Shown here one piece after another: positions 36,323 to 45,021 of a stretch of DNA of 64,000 nt. The position numbers and the translations under genes were made by a program. Source of the DNA: Terriglobia bacterium. Its GTDB lineage: Bacteria > Acidobacteriota > Terriglobia > Terriglobales > Acidobacteriaceae. Under the pieces are notes generated by a model, which saw only the letters and a program-made list of their open reading frames with translations, did not search any database and was not told where the DNA came from. The DNA lies in contig JAIQFP010000006.1 in the NCBI GenBank assembly GCA_020073165.1, positions 186,001 to 250,000 of the forward strand, given 5' to 3'. Positions within the stretch are counted from its first letter, which is position 1, and every line of letters begins with the position of its first letter.

Positions 36323-37549
36323 TCAATCGCCCGCGTTGCCGGTTGCTGCCGCGCGGATAGAACGAAGGGCAAGCCCACCCAGGACCACGACGGCGGCAAT
36401 GATCGCAATCCAAAGCACCACGGGATGACGTTCCGACCAGGCGCGGTCATCCGGACGTCCCGTGTAGGCAGGGTTAGCCACCTCGGGCCCCAACGTCACC
36501 TGGCTAGCAGCCTTGTCTCGCTGAAACAGTTTGGCGTAGTCATAGACCGGCGGTTCCAGCTTTTCATCGCCGAAATACAGCGTCCCCTGGCCCGGTCCAA
36601 CCGAGTCAAAGTAAACGCGACGTTCCATTTGCTGCAGGCGGGCACCGGTCAGCTTGAGAGGCGGATCGTCGCCGTTGTGGATCACGACCTTGATGATCTT
36701 CTGTCCGTTACTGGAGAAGGCGACTTCCTGACCTTCCGAGTCGATCTTTTGCCCTGCACGCACCATATGGATCCGGTTGATCTCGCCTGCACCGATCCAT
36801 CCGCCCTTTTCGTCCTGAATCTCGATTCTGCGCTGAAAATCTGGTTGCGTTGAATCCACGGCAAATACCACCCTCTCGGCGGGCACGTTCTCTGCCAGAT
36901 CAAAAGCCAGCACCGTATCTTTGTCTTTGGCGTTCTGTTCCTGGCGAGGTGCTCCGCTTACGTCGCGCCACAGGGCGGGCAGGTTCTCCCCCATTTCGGA
37001 AGTCGCGCCCATGACATCCGTGGGTTTCACCGGTCCATCCATGACGACGCGCAGATATTTGTACGTGGCCCGTGGCAGGCGCAGCATGCTATTGCGGCCC
37101 AGGTTCTCCTTGGAAAGATCGTAGAGAATGCTGTCGCCGAGCGCCGCCCAACGCCGCCCGTGGACATCGTCGCTGCCCTCCACGCGCGCGTGAGCGACAA
37201 AGTTCCGAGTCGCGAGATTCAAATCCACATGGTCATATTCCGCCAGGGCGGACATATCAATCAGAAACTGGGTCTTCTCCCCCACGGCGGACTGTTGCAG
37301 TACGGGTACCGGGATGCGCTCTCGCTGCGAGTTCCCGCGCTCGACTACCAGGCAGTAAGGAGTCTCCGACTCAGCCGCGTAAAGCCGCAGGTCGCCCAGG
37401 TCAGGCCGGGCATGTTTCCAGACGGTTTCGTCCACCGTAATGTAGTGCTGCCCCGCATTGGAAACTTGCACCGGCCGCAGATAGTGGAAATACGAGGGCG
37501 AAGGACCCGTCAACAAAACCAACGCAACCAGGCCCGTGAGGGTGTTCAC
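36323..37549 (-). CDS. DUF3999 family exported protein
   Basis: About 408 residues from a GTG that overlaps the stop of the upstream gene (GTGA). N-terminal signal segment (NTLTGLVALVLLTGP), a long beta-rich extracytoplasmic part (YLRPVQVSNAGQHYITVD onwards) and one C-terminal membrane helix (HPVVLWIAIIAAVVVLGGLA). This matches DUF3999. The frame stays open upstream to 37882, but that part is Arg-rich shadow sequence of the neighbouring gene. The pairing with a DUF2339 gene is the usual arrangement for both families; function is unknown. Confidence 0.83.
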   Translation of the reverse strand: MNTLTGLVALVLLTGPSPSYFHYLRPVQVSNAGQHYITVDETVWKHARPDLGDLRLYAAESETPYCLVVERGNSQRERIPVPVLQQSAVGEKTQFLIDMSALAEYDHVDLNLATRNFVAHARVEGSDDVHGRRWAALGDSILYDLSKENLGRNSMLRLPRATYKYLRVVMDGPVKPTDVMGATSEMGENLPALWRDVSGAPRQEQNAKDKDTVLAFDLAENVPAERVVFAVDSTQPDFQRRIEIQDEKGGWIGAGEINRIHMVRAGQKIDSEGQEVAFSSNGQKIIKVVIHNGDDPPLKLTGARLQQMERRVYFDSVGPGQGTLYFGDEKLEPPVYDYAKLFQRDKAASQVTLGPEVANPAYTGRPDDRAWSERHPVVLWIAIIAAVVVLGGLALRSIRAAATGNAGD

Positions 37550-39390
37550 GCTGCTGTCTCCGGGCCGCCGCGATCGGAAAGCTTGAGCCAGTCGCGATGA
37601 TAGATGTAAGAAATAGCCATCAAGACCGCTCCCAATGCGATAAAGCTCAAGATGCGGTAGCCCTGCTGCAGCGCCGATGCGTCGAAGATGAACACCTTGC
37701 CGATGGTGACCGCGATGAGCACCAATGCCTGCCAGCGCACGAACGCCGACCGCCTCCCGAAGCCGAACATCATCAGGCCGGCCCCGTACGCCAACCAAAT
37801 GGCGGAATAGCTGAAGTTGCGGGCGAATTCGATCTGCTGCAGGGGTCCTCCGTAGCCGCCTGCGGGGTGCCGCTGGTACCAACTGGCGGCTTGCCGGCCA
37901 AAATAGTCTGAGGCCTCCAGGGTGAGCGCGATCAGCGCCAGCAGGTTCACGCCGATTCCCGCAAACCGCACGAATGGCATCTCCCGGCTGCTCGCAAACC
38001 GTTCGCCTACCACCGCGATCCCGCCCAGGATACCGATCGCCACCAGATAGGTGGCAAAACGGGCATTGAAGAGCAAGGTCTGAACGTCGAAGTTATCGAA
38101 AAACAGCAGGCGTACGATTCCCAGGGACAGCGTGACCACCGCGAAATAACGCAGGAAGTCGGCGCGCGTGCGCACCGCCACAAACAGCAATACCGCCGAT
38201 TCGATCAACCAACCGATGGTAATCCAGTGCGCGTTCAACTTCAGTGGGATGGCGATCGTGATGAAGGCAATCGCGACGGCAATATGCAGAAGATTGATTA
38301 CTTTGACCACATCCTGATCGCTCCCGGCGCGCCGCTTGAACTGGCTACTCAGCAAGAGGTAGGCCGCGGCCAGAGCCAGCGTGTACCAGGTGAGCGTGAC
38401 CCTCTCGTTTTCGTACATCGCAAACAGGGCCAGGAAGAGAGCGGCCGCATTGACCAGCGGCAGCAGTGTCAAGGTAACGGAAAATCCCTGGTGCCATCGT
38501 GACTTGGTCAGCGGAGTGAGCAGAGGAATGACGGCAAAGATGGCGGCAAACACCCCCACAAAGAACACCGTGGTGGCTCGCTGCTGCTGCGTGTAGTATT
38601 CGGCGAACCATCCGAAGTACAGAATTGCGGTACCGGTGAAGCTCCCCACCAGCAGCAGCCGCCAGGGCTTGAATGTGACCATACCCAGGATCGCCAGATC
38701 CAGCAGGCTGGCGTAGGAGAAGAGCACGATCTCATGGTTCTGCCCGGTGGAAAGAAGGACTGGCGTGCTGAAACCGCCAATCATGGCGAAGGCCGCCAGA
38801 ATCTCGGCGTCATAGCTGAGGGCCATCGCGATGGTGGAGGCGGTCACCACCACCATGGCGGCAAACGCCACTCCGGAGGGCACCAGATGATAGATCTGGA
38901 ATGCGCCCCAAAGCGAGAGATAGAGCGTCCCAATGCCGACTGCCTTTAAGGAATAGGAAAAGACGACATAGCCCTTGCTGCGGAAACGCTCACTCCACAA
39001 AACCAACCCGATACCTGCCAGCACCCCCAACGTGATCTTTCCCGTGGGACCGATCCAGCCGCTATCGAACGCATACTTGATGAAGTAAGAGACGCCGATC
39101 AAGATCGCGAAAATTCCAATCCGGTTGAGCCAGAGTTTGCCGATCTTGCTTTCAAATTCCTCGCTTTCGTGCTTTGGTGCAGCCACGAAACTCGGGACCT
39201 GGAGGGGCGGCGCCGATGCCGGGGGCAGGGGCGCGGGCGGCGGCACGGGCTGCGCTTCAGGAGGCGTGATCGCGACCTCGGGTCGTGACTGTACGGCTAT
39301 GCCGGCTTTCTCTTCCAGTCGGTAGATGCGAGCCGCGAGCGCCGCTATGTCCGAGCGCAGCGCCTGCAGCTCATCCTGCGGATTGGGCAT
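37546..39390 (-). CDS. DUF2339 family polytopic membrane protein
   Basis: 614 residues. An N-terminal coiled-coil (LQALRSDIAALAARIYRLEE), a Pro/Ala-rich linker, the hallmark ESKIGKLWLNRIGIFAILIG and then about 15-18 membrane helices. The architecture is that of DUF2339 proteins. They are almost always encoded with a DUF3999 partner, as here, and may form an envelope complex. The overlap with the DUF3999 gene implies translational coupling. Confidence 0.88.
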   Translation of the reverse strand: MPNPQDELQALRSDIAALAARIYRLEEKAGIAVQSRPEVAITPPEAQPVPPPAPLPPASAPPLQVPSFVAAPKHESEEFESKIGKLWLNRIGIFAILIGVSYFIKYAFDSGWIGPTGKITLGVLAGIGLVLWSERFRSKGYVVFSYSLKAVGIGTLYLSLWGAFQIYHLVPSGVAFAAMVVVTASTIAMALSYDAEILAAFAMIGGFSTPVLLSTGQNHEIVLFSYASLLDLAILGMVTFKPWRLLLVGSFTGTAILYFGWFAEYYTQQQRATTVFFVGVFAAIFAVIPLLTPLTKSRWHQGFSVTLTLLPLVNAAALFLALFAMYENERVTLTWYTLALAAAYLLLSSQFKRRAGSDQDVVKVINLLHIAVAIAFITIAIPLKLNAHWITIGWLIESAVLLFVAVRTRADFLRYFAVVTLSLGIVRLLFFDNFDVQTLLFNARFATYLVAIGILGGIAVVGERFASSREMPFVRFAGIGVNLLALIALTLEASDYFGRQAASWYQRHPAGGYGGPLQQIEFARNFSYSAIWLAYGAGLMMFGFGRRSAFVRWQALVLIAVTIGKVFIFDASALQQGYRILSFIALGAVLMAISYIYHRDWLKLSDRGGPETAA

Positions 39391-39551
39391 GCGCGTAAAG
39401 CTACCGCATCGAGTTCAGCTTGAAAAGCATTTTTTCGGGGCAGTAGCGCGCACGCGGTCTGACCGCTTTCGCGCACTCGCGGCCAGAAGGCAACCACTCA
39501 ACGCCGGAGTGTCAGCGCTCTCCGCTGGCTGCTAAAATAGTCATCTACCCT

Positions 39552-40910
39552 ATGTTTGAGAATCTCCAGGAAAAACTTCAGCGCGCGTTCAAGAGCCTGC
39601 GAGGCCAGGCCGTCCTCACTGAAGAAAACATTCAGGAGGCCCTCCGCGAGATCCGCCTCGCCCTGCTCGAAGCTGACGTCAACTTCAAGGTCGTCAAGGA
39701 TCTCATCGACCGCATCCAGGCCAAAGCCGTCGGCCAGCAGGTGATGACCGCGCTTTCCCCCGGCGAGCAGGTCATCAAGATCGTCCGCGACGAACTGGTC
39801 GAGACCCTGGGCAAAGATACGGCTAAGATGAAGTTCGCTTCGCAGCCGCCCACGGTCGTGCTCATGGCCGGCCTGCAAGGTTCGGGCAAGACAACCACTT
39901 CCGGCAAGCTGGCCAACTGGCTCAAGAACGGCGGCCACCGCCCGCTGCTGGTTTCGGTGGACGTCTACCGCCCGGCCGCGCGCGAGCAGCTCAAAGTCGT
40001 CGCTCAGGCCATCAAGGCCCACATCTACGAAGGTGAAGTCGGCGAGTCGAACACGGCCACGGTTGAGCGCCTCGCCAAAGAAGCCCGCCGCGAAGCCGTC
40101 GTCAGCGGCTGCGACGTGCTCATCGTGGACACCGCCGGCCGCCTCCACATCGACGACCAGCTCATGGAAGAGATGCAGTCGCTCAAGCGTCTGCTCAATC
40201 CTCAGGAGATTCTCTTCGTTGCTGACTCCATGACCGGACAGGACGCAGTCCGCTCCGCCGACGAGTTCCACAAAAAGCTCTCGCTCACCGGCGTGATCCT
40301 CACCAAGATGGACGGCGACGCCCGCGGTGGCGCCGCGATCTCCATCCGCCAGGTCACCGGCCAGCCCATCAAGTTCATCGGCGTCGGTGAAAAATACGAC
40401 GCGCTCGAACCCTTCCACCCCGACCGCATCGTCTCTCGCATCCTGGGCATGGGCGACATCCTCTCGCTCATCGAAAAAGCCGAATCGCAGATCGACAAGA
40501 AAAAGGCCGAGGAACTTGCCACCAAAGCCCTCGCCGGAGACGGCTTCTCCCTCGAAGATTTTCGCGACCAACTGCGCCAGGTGAAAAAAATGGGCTCACT
40601 GCAAAGCCTGATGGGCATGCTGCCCAGCATCGGCCCCTTTGCTGGACTGCAAAAGGCCGCCGACAAGGTGGACGAGAAGCAGGTCAACCGGGTCGAAGCC
40701 ATCATCAACTCGATGACCACGCACGAACGCAATCACCACGAGGTCATCAACGGCAGCCGCCGCAAACGCATCGCCCGCGGCTCCGGCACCACGGTGCAGG
40801 AGGTCAACAACCTCCTCCGCCAGTACGCCCAGATGAGAAAAATGTTCAAGCAGATGGGCAAAGCCAGCTTCGGGCGCAAGCTGGCAGGGATGAAGTTTCC
40901 GGGAATGTAG
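39552..40910 (+). CDS. ffh: Signal recognition particle protein Ffh
   Basis: 452 residues. N domain, then the G domain with the P-loop GLQGSGKTTTSGKLA, DVYRPAAREQL, VDTAGRLHID, LTKMDGDARGGAA and IGVGEKYDALEPFHPD. The methionine-rich M domain follows (MGMLPSIGPF, RRKRIARGSGTTVQEVNNLL, ending GKLAGMKFPGM-like). It binds 4.5S RNA and signal sequences and targets ribosomes to FtsY. It heads the ffh-rpsP-rimM-trmD-rplS order, interrupted here by two genes. No SRP RNA gene was seen in the window. Confidence 0.98.
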   Translation: MFENLQEKLQRAFKSLRGQAVLTEENIQEALREIRLALLEADVNFKVVKDLIDRIQAKAVGQQVMTALSPGEQVIKIVRDELVETLGKDTAKMKFASQPPTVVLMAGLQGSGKTTTSGKLANWLKNGGHRPLLVSVDVYRPAAREQLKVVAQAIKAHIYEGEVGESNTATVERLAKEARREAVVSGCDVLIVDTAGRLHIDDQLMEEMQSLKRLLNPQEILFVADSMTGQDAVRSADEFHKKLSLTGVILTKMDGDARGGAAISIRQVTGQPIKFIGVGEKYDALEPFHPDRIVSRILGMGDILSLIEKAESQIDKKKAEELATKALAGDGFSLEDFRDQLRQVKKMGSLQSLMGMLPSIGPFAGLQKAADKVDEKQVNRVEAIINSMTTHERNHHEVINGSRRKRIARGSGTTVQEVNNLLRQYAQMRKMFKQMGKASFGRKLAGMKFPGM

Positions 40911-40914
40911 AAAC

Positions 40915-40956
40915 GGACCTTGGACCTCAGACCTTGGACCTCAGACCTCGGACCTC
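40915..40956. repeat. Heptad-word repeat, six units
   Basis: Six tandem 7-bp units alternating GGACCTC and AGACCTT types, starting a few bases after the ffh stop codon. Confidence 0.8.
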
Positions 40957-41025
40957 AGCGCCGGCAGAAAATATGGGCGACTTTCCTGCAACTCTGCGGA
41001 CGATCAAACGCGAATTGCCGTGGTG

Positions 41026-41053
41026 GATGACTGAAAGCTGACGGCTGACTTAT
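41026..41053. repeat. Heptad-word repeat before the peroxiredoxin gene
   Basis: Units GATGACT, GAAAGCT and GACGGCT, then GACTTAT; the ATG at 41052 shares the last unit. Confidence 0.6.
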
Positions 41054-41744
41054 GAAATGGCGCTCCCTCGAAGAATCGGCTCCCGCAACGGACCTTCGCC
41101 CGCTTCGCGAAATCTACGCCGATCGCAAAGCGCTCATCGAAAAATACGTTCCCCAGGAAACCCAAGCCGTCCACGCGCGTGTGATTGCCGAACTGAGAGA
41201 GCGGAGGCTGGCCGAAAACAGCCTTCAGGTCGGCGCCAAAGCCCCGGCATTCGAACTCAAAGACCACAACGGCAAGCTAACTTCTTCAGCGGGCCTGCTC
41301 CGCTGTGGCCGTTTGGCGATCTGTTTCTTTCGCGGTCGCTGGTGTCCGTTTTGTGTGGGACAACTGGAAGCCATAAACGTGATCCTGCCCCAGATCGATC
41401 ACGCTGGAGCTTCCCTGGTCGCCATCTCCCCGCAAACCGTGCAGCAGTCCTTCTTCATGGCCGACCAGCACCAGCTGCGTTTCCCTCTGCTCAGCGACGC
41501 CGGCAACCAGGTCGCCCGCCAGTTCGGACTCGTCTACCGTGTCCCCGATTGCCAGCAGTCCCTCTATCGTCGCGCCTTCGTCAATCTGCCATTCGCGAAC
41601 GGCGATGAAAACTGGGAACTTCCCATCCCCGCCACCTACATCCTCGACCGCGACGGCACCATCCTCTACGCCTCCGCCAACGCGGACTACACCGAGCGAC
41701 CCGAACCGGAGAGCACGTTGCAGTTCCTTAGGAATGAGAAGTAA
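41052..41744 (+). CDS. AhpC/TSA-family peroxiredoxin-like protein
   Basis: 230 residues. The N-terminal 60 residues are helical; a thioredoxin-fold domain follows (VGAKAPAFELKDHNGKLTS) with the active site FRGRWCPFCVGQLEAI, a CxxC pair where typical peroxiredoxins have PxxxTxxC. It probably reduces peroxides or acts as a thiol oxidoreductase in the cytoplasm. It is one of two genes inserted between ffh and rpsP. Its start lies at the end of a heptad repeat. Confidence 0.87.
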   Translation: MKWRSLEESAPATDLRPLREIYADRKALIEKYVPQETQAVHARVIAELRERRLAENSLQVGAKAPAFELKDHNGKLTSSAGLLRCGRLAICFFRGRWCPFCVGQLEAINVILPQIDHAGASLVAISPQTVQQSFFMADQHQLRFPLLSDAGNQVARQFGLVYRVPDCQQSLYRRAFVNLPFANGDENWELPIPATYILDRDGTILYASANADYTERPEPESTLQFLRNEK

Positions 41745-41789
41745 GGACCTGGCACCACTCGCCCCAACTGACCCTATAATGCCCAAATA

Positions 41790-42320
41790 ATGCCCACTGT
41801 GGGATTCAAGTGGACTGCCTTCGTCGTGCTAGCTGTAGCAATCGTGGTGACAATTTTCTGGTCTCGTGCTGAGGACAGTCCGTTACCGATGGACGCCAAG
41901 GCAGATCAGGTCGTCGTCATAAAACACGATCGCACCCTGGCGCTGTTAAGCCACGGGCAGGTGCTGAAGACCTACAAAGTCTCGCTGGGGCGCTCGCCAA
42001 CCGGACAGAAGTCCCGGCAGGGCGACCACAAAACTCCAGAAGGTCTTTACATTCTGGATCGGAGAAATGCTGGCAGCCACTTCTATCTTTCTGTCCACAT
42101 CTCATATCCAAACTCCGAGGACCGGGCAAGGGCTGCAAAGGCAGGAGTCGACCCGGGAGGTGACGTCATGATCCACGGCTTGCAGAACGGACTCGGCTGG
42201 CTTGGTAAGTTGCATCGCTCAATCGACTGGACCGACGGCTGTATCGCAGTCACTGACACAGAAATGCATGAGATTTGGCGAGCCGTAGCCGATGGCACAC
42301 CGATCGAGATCAGGCCGTGA
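41790..42320 (+). CDS. L,D-transpeptidase family (YkuD) protein
   Basis: 176 residues. An N-terminal membrane anchor or signal (FKWTAFVVLAVAIVVTIFW), then a YkuD catalytic domain with the motif MIHGLQNG, then SIDWTDGCIAVTDTEM (HG...S-x-GC type, catalytic Cys in DGC). Such enzymes form 3-3 cross-links in peptidoglycan or attach proteins to it, in the periplasm. The domain lacks an added LysM, so it is a minimal form. It belongs to the two-gene insertion in the ffh-rpsP region. Confidence 0.87.
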   Translation: MPTVGFKWTAFVVLAVAIVVTIFWSRAEDSPLPMDAKADQVVVIKHDRTLALLSHGQVLKTYKVSLGRSPTGQKSRQGDHKTPEGLYILDRRNAGSHFYLSVHISYPNSEDRARAAKAGVDPGGDVMIHGLQNGLGWLGKLHRSIDWTDGCIAVTDTEMHEIWRAVADGTPIEIRP

Positions 42321-42355
42321 TTAGGGTGGCCCCCTTCAGATTGGTCATCCCTCGG

Positions 42356-42378
42356 GGATCCTTCGCTACGCTCAGGAT
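42356..42378. repeat. REP-like repeat, inverted copy of the GTCATCC/GAAGGATC family
   Basis: GGATCCTTCGC-TACGCTCAGGAT, which reads ATCCTGAGCG...GCGAAGGATCC on the other strand. It lies between the L,D-transpeptidase gene and rpsP. Confidence 0.65.
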
Positions 42379-42496
42379 TTCGGCGCGCGGCTCGGACGCC
42401 GCGCCAACGCCTCAACTTGCCAATCCCCCTAACTTCCGCGATAATAACAGTTTGTCTGACCCCTCCGGGAGGAATTAGGAAAGGAACTTAAGCTCT

Positions 42497-42754
42497 GTGC
42501 TAATGATCCGTCTAGCGCGCACGGGTGCGCGCAAACAGCCGTACTATCGCGTGGTCGTCATTGAAAAGGAACGCGCCCGCAATGGCCGCCCGGTGGAAGT
42601 GGTCGGGACCTACAACCCCCGCACCAGCCCCGCCAGCATTGCGCTCCAGCGCGAGCGCATTGACTACTGGGTGTCCAAGGGCGCCAGGATGTCGGGCCGG
42701 GTCAGCAAGATCGTGTCTCAGCCGGCTCCGGCTACCGCCGGCTCCGCTGCCTGA
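42497..42754 (+). CDS. rpsP: 30S ribosomal protein S16
   Basis: 85 residues, the normal length. It begins LMIRLARTGARKQPYYRVVV and has the typical GTYNPRTSPASIALQRERIDYW. It is part of the small ribosomal subunit near 16S helices 15-17. GTG at 42497 is used, with AGGAA upstream; an ATG two codons later is an alternative. First gene of the rpsP-khpA-rimM-trmD-rplS group. Confidence 0.97.
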   Translation: MLMIRLARTGARKQPYYRVVVIEKERARNGRPVEVVGTYNPRTSPASIALQRERIDYWVSKGARMSGRVSKIVSQPAPATAGSAA

Positions 42755-42802
42755 TCCCGCAGTGCGTATCGGATACAGTCACCCCACCCCAAGGAGCCGC
42801 AT

Positions 42803-43054
42803 ATGAGCGAGCAAAGTGGGGACATGCGGGCTTTAATCGAGCAGATCGCCAGGGCCCTGGTCGATGAACCCGACCACGTCTCGGTCAAAGAGGTCGATGG
42901 AGAACAAGCCATCGTGCTTGAACTCAAGGTGGCCCCCAACGACCTGGGCAAGGTGATCGGCAAGCAGGGACGCACCGCCCGCGCCATGCGTACGTTGCTG
43001 GGCGCAGCCGGCATGAAGCTGCACAAGCGCTTCACCCTCGAAATCCTGGAATAG
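42803..43054 (+). CDS. khpA: KH-domain RNA-binding protein KhpA (YlqC)
   Basis: 83 residues. A single KH domain with [20 protein letters not shown] (GxxG loop GKQG) and the conserved end [12 protein letters not shown]-like. In other bacteria KhpA pairs with KhpB and binds many RNAs, affecting cell division and translation. AAGGAG precedes the ATG. It is tightly placed between rpsP and rimM, the usual position. Confidence 0.94.
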   Translation: MSEQSGDMRALIEQIARALVDEPDHVSVKEVDGEQAIVLELKVAPNDLGKVIGKQGRTARAMRTLLGAAGMKLHKRFTLEILE

Positions 43055-43064
43055 GAAGATCGCG

Positions 43065-43640
43065 ATCGGAGAGTCGGGAATAGCTGGCGAGTTCATTACT
43101 CTCGCCCGCGTCCTCAAGACCCAGGGACGCCGCGGCGAGGTTGCTGCGGAGTTGCACAGCGACGTTCCGGACCGCTTTCGCCCAGGCATGCGAATGTCGG
43201 CCCTCGCGGAAGACGGCAGCCGCCGCGAACTGAAAGTAGAAGAACTCTGGCCCCACAAAGGTCACGTGGTTCTGAAGTTTGCAGGCGTGGATTCGATCTC
43301 CGATGCCGAAGCGCTGGTGGGCTGCGAACTGCAGGTGCCGCAAGCCGAGCGCGCGAGGCTTGAGTCCGGCTGGACCTACGTCAGCGATCTGGTCGGATGC
43401 ATGGTATTCGACGGCAATCGCGAGATCGGCAAGCTTGAAGATGTGCAGTTTGGCGCCGGCGAGGCGCCGCTCCTGATCGTGAAGGCGGGATCGAGAGAAT
43501 TCGAAATCCCCTTTGCCGAAGCGTACCTGAGGAGCGTGAGCGTAGAGCATAAGCGCATCGAAATGCAGCTGCCCGAGGGCATGCTGGAAATAAATGCGCC
43601 GCTGACGCCGGAAGAGAAAGAACAGCAGAGAAGAAAGTAG
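43065..43640 (+). CDS. rimM: Ribosome maturation factor RimM
   Basis: About 191 residues. The conserved N-terminal RimM domain (GEFITLARVLKTQGRRGEVA) is in frame upstream of the first standard start (TTG 43152) and is clearly part of the protein. No ATG, GTG or TTG occurs in that upstream stretch back to an in-frame TGA. The best site is ATC at 43065, preceded by AGGAAG and falling where family members begin. The PRC-barrel C-terminal domain follows (GWTYVSDLVGCMVFDGNREI). RimM assists 30S head assembly by binding S19. Confidence 0.92.
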   Translation: MGESGIAGEFITLARVLKTQGRRGEVAAELHSDVPDRFRPGMRMSALAEDGSRRELKVEELWPHKGHVVLKFAGVDSISDAEALVGCELQVPQAERARLESGWTYVSDLVGCMVFDGNREIGKLEDVQFGAGEAPLLIVKAGSREFEIPFAEAYLRSVSVEHKRIEMQLPEGMLEINAPLTPEEKEQQRRK

Positions 43641-43712
43641 TCAGGAGTCGGTAGTCAGGGGTCAGCAGTGGTAGTTGATTGCCGACTCCTGACTACTGAC
43701 TGCTGACTCCTG
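43639..43712. repeat. Heptad-word palindromic repeat
   Basis: The left arm holds about four units of the type AGTCAGG (43639-43666) and the right arm four of the type GACTCCT (43684-43711), the inverse of the left. A 28-bp imperfect hairpin results. It fills the space between rimM and trmD. Confidence 0.75.
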
Positions 43713-43721
43713 GTCCCCGAA

Positions 43722-44540
43722 ATGAAGATCGACATCTTAACGATCTTTCCCGACTTCTTTCGCGGACCGCTGGATTACGGTATTATCCGCCGGGCCCGGG
43801 AAGCCGGCCTGGCGAGCATCGAAGTTCACGACCTGCGGGCGTTCGCGCACGATCGCCATCGCACCGTGGATGACCGCCCTTTCGGCGGCGGCGAAGGCAT
43901 GGTCCTGAAGCCGGAACCGATCTTTGAATGTATGGAAATGCTGGCGATAGCGCCGCGCGCCCAGCGCCTCGGCGGCTCTGCGAAACAGAGTGTGGTTCTG
44001 CTCTCGGCGCAGGGCAAACGCTTTGAGCAGGGCGTCGCCCAGGAACTCGCCGCGCTCGACCGAATCGTCCTGATCTGCGGCCGCTATGAAGGCGTGGACG
44101 AACGCGTCAGCGACTTCCTCGCCGACCGCGAGCTTTCGATCGGCGATTACGTGCTGAGTGGAGGCGAGCTGGGCGCGGCGGTAATCGTGGACACGGTGAC
44201 CCGCCTGCTTCCCGGCGCGCTGGGCAACGAAGCCTCCTCGCGGCAGGAATCGTTCACCGCGCAGGCTGAATCGCCGGCAGGCAATGGAAGCGGCCCCAGC
44301 TCCACCTGCGCTTCCGGAGGATTGCTGGATTACCCGCACTACACCCGGCCGGCGGACTTTCGCGGCATGGGTGTTCCGGAAGTGCTGGTTTCCGGGAATC
44401 ACGAAGACATTCGCCGCTGGCGCCGGCGTACCGCGCTCGAAAAAACGCTGCGCAACCGCCCCGATCTTCTGGATCGGACGACGCTCAGCGAAGAAGACCA
44501 GGATTTGCTGGCCCAGATTACGGGCCCGAAGCATACTTAG
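43722..44540 (+). CDS. trmD: tRNA (guanine-37-N1)-methyltransferase TrmD
   Basis: 272 residues. It begins [23 protein letters not shown]-binding trefoil knot with [13 protein letters not shown] and [20 protein letters not shown]; the C-terminal part has [16 protein letters not shown] and [12 protein letters not shown]. It methylates G37 of tRNAs to prevent frameshifting. Between QESF and [10 protein letters not shown] there is a Ser/Gly-rich insertion of about 20 residues (near 44255-44320) not usual in the family. Usual operon position before rplS. Confidence 0.96.
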   Translation: MKIDILTIFPDFFRGPLDYGIIRRAREAGLASIEVHDLRAFAHDRHRTVDDRPFGGGEGMVLKPEPIFECMEMLAIAPRAQRLGGSAKQSVVLLSAQGKRFEQGVAQELAALDRIVLICGRYEGVDERVSDFLADRELSIGDYVLSGGELGAAVIVDTVTRLLPGALGNEASSRQESFTAQAESPAGNGSGPSSTCASGGLLDYPHYTRPADFRGMGVPEVLVSGNHEDIRRWRRRTALEKTLRNRPDLLDRTTLSEEDQDLLAQITGPKHT

Positions 44541-44557
44541 AACGAAGGGACAAGATC

Positions 44558-44935
44558 ATGTCGAACCTCATCATCGAAAAGCTGCTGGCCAAGACCAAGC
44601 GCACCGATATTCCCGCCTTCGCCCCGGGCGACACCGTCCGCGTCCATGTCAAGATCAAGGAAGGCGACAAAGAACGTCTGCAGGCGTTTGAAGGTGTCGT
44701 CATCGCCCGCTCCCGCGGCCCGCAGGCCAGCTTCACCGTGCGCAAGATGAGCTTCGGCCACGGTGTGGAGCGCATTTTCCCCGAGAACTCGCGGGTGATC
44801 GAGAAGGTGGAACTGCTGCGCTCTTCCAAGGTCCGCCGCGCCAAGCTCTATTACCTGCGCAGCCTCCGGGGCAAGGCCGCCCGTCTGAAGGACGTCGAGA
44901 AAGAGCACGCGATGGTGGAAGCGGCCACAAAATAG
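44558..44935 (+). CDS. rplS: 50S ribosomal protein L19
   Basis: 125 residues. The core shows [47 protein letters not shown] and [20 protein letters not shown], all typical of L19, which lies at the 30S-50S interface. AAGGGA precedes the ATG and the gene follows trmD by 17 bp. A weak terminator follows. Confidence 0.97.
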   Translation: MSNLIIEKLLAKTKRTDIPAFAPGDTVRVHVKIKEGDKERLQAFEGVVIARSRGPQASFTVRKMSFGHGVERIFPENSRVIEKVELLRSSKVRRAKLYYLRSLRGKAARLKDVEKEHAMVEAATK

Positions 44936-44939
44936 CAGC

Positions 44940-44995
44940 AGCCGAAGCGCCGGCGCTCACCGGCCAATTCGAGCTTTCGGCTAAGGGATTTTTTA
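44940..44995 (+). terminator. Probable terminator after rplS
   Basis: AGCCGAA (44940-44946) pairs with TTCGGCT (44976-44982), enclosing a smaller CCGG stem. T6 begins about 8 bp after the stem, so the structure is looser than a classical intrinsic terminator. Confidence 0.45.
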
Positions 44996-45021
44996 CCGGA
45001 TCGCCGAAGAATCTTCTGCCT

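Noticed and set aside
37550-37882. N-terminal extension of the DUF3999 protein
   Set aside because: The extension is Arg-rich and overlaps the DUF2339 gene; the GTGA overlap at 37549 and a signal segment fit better.
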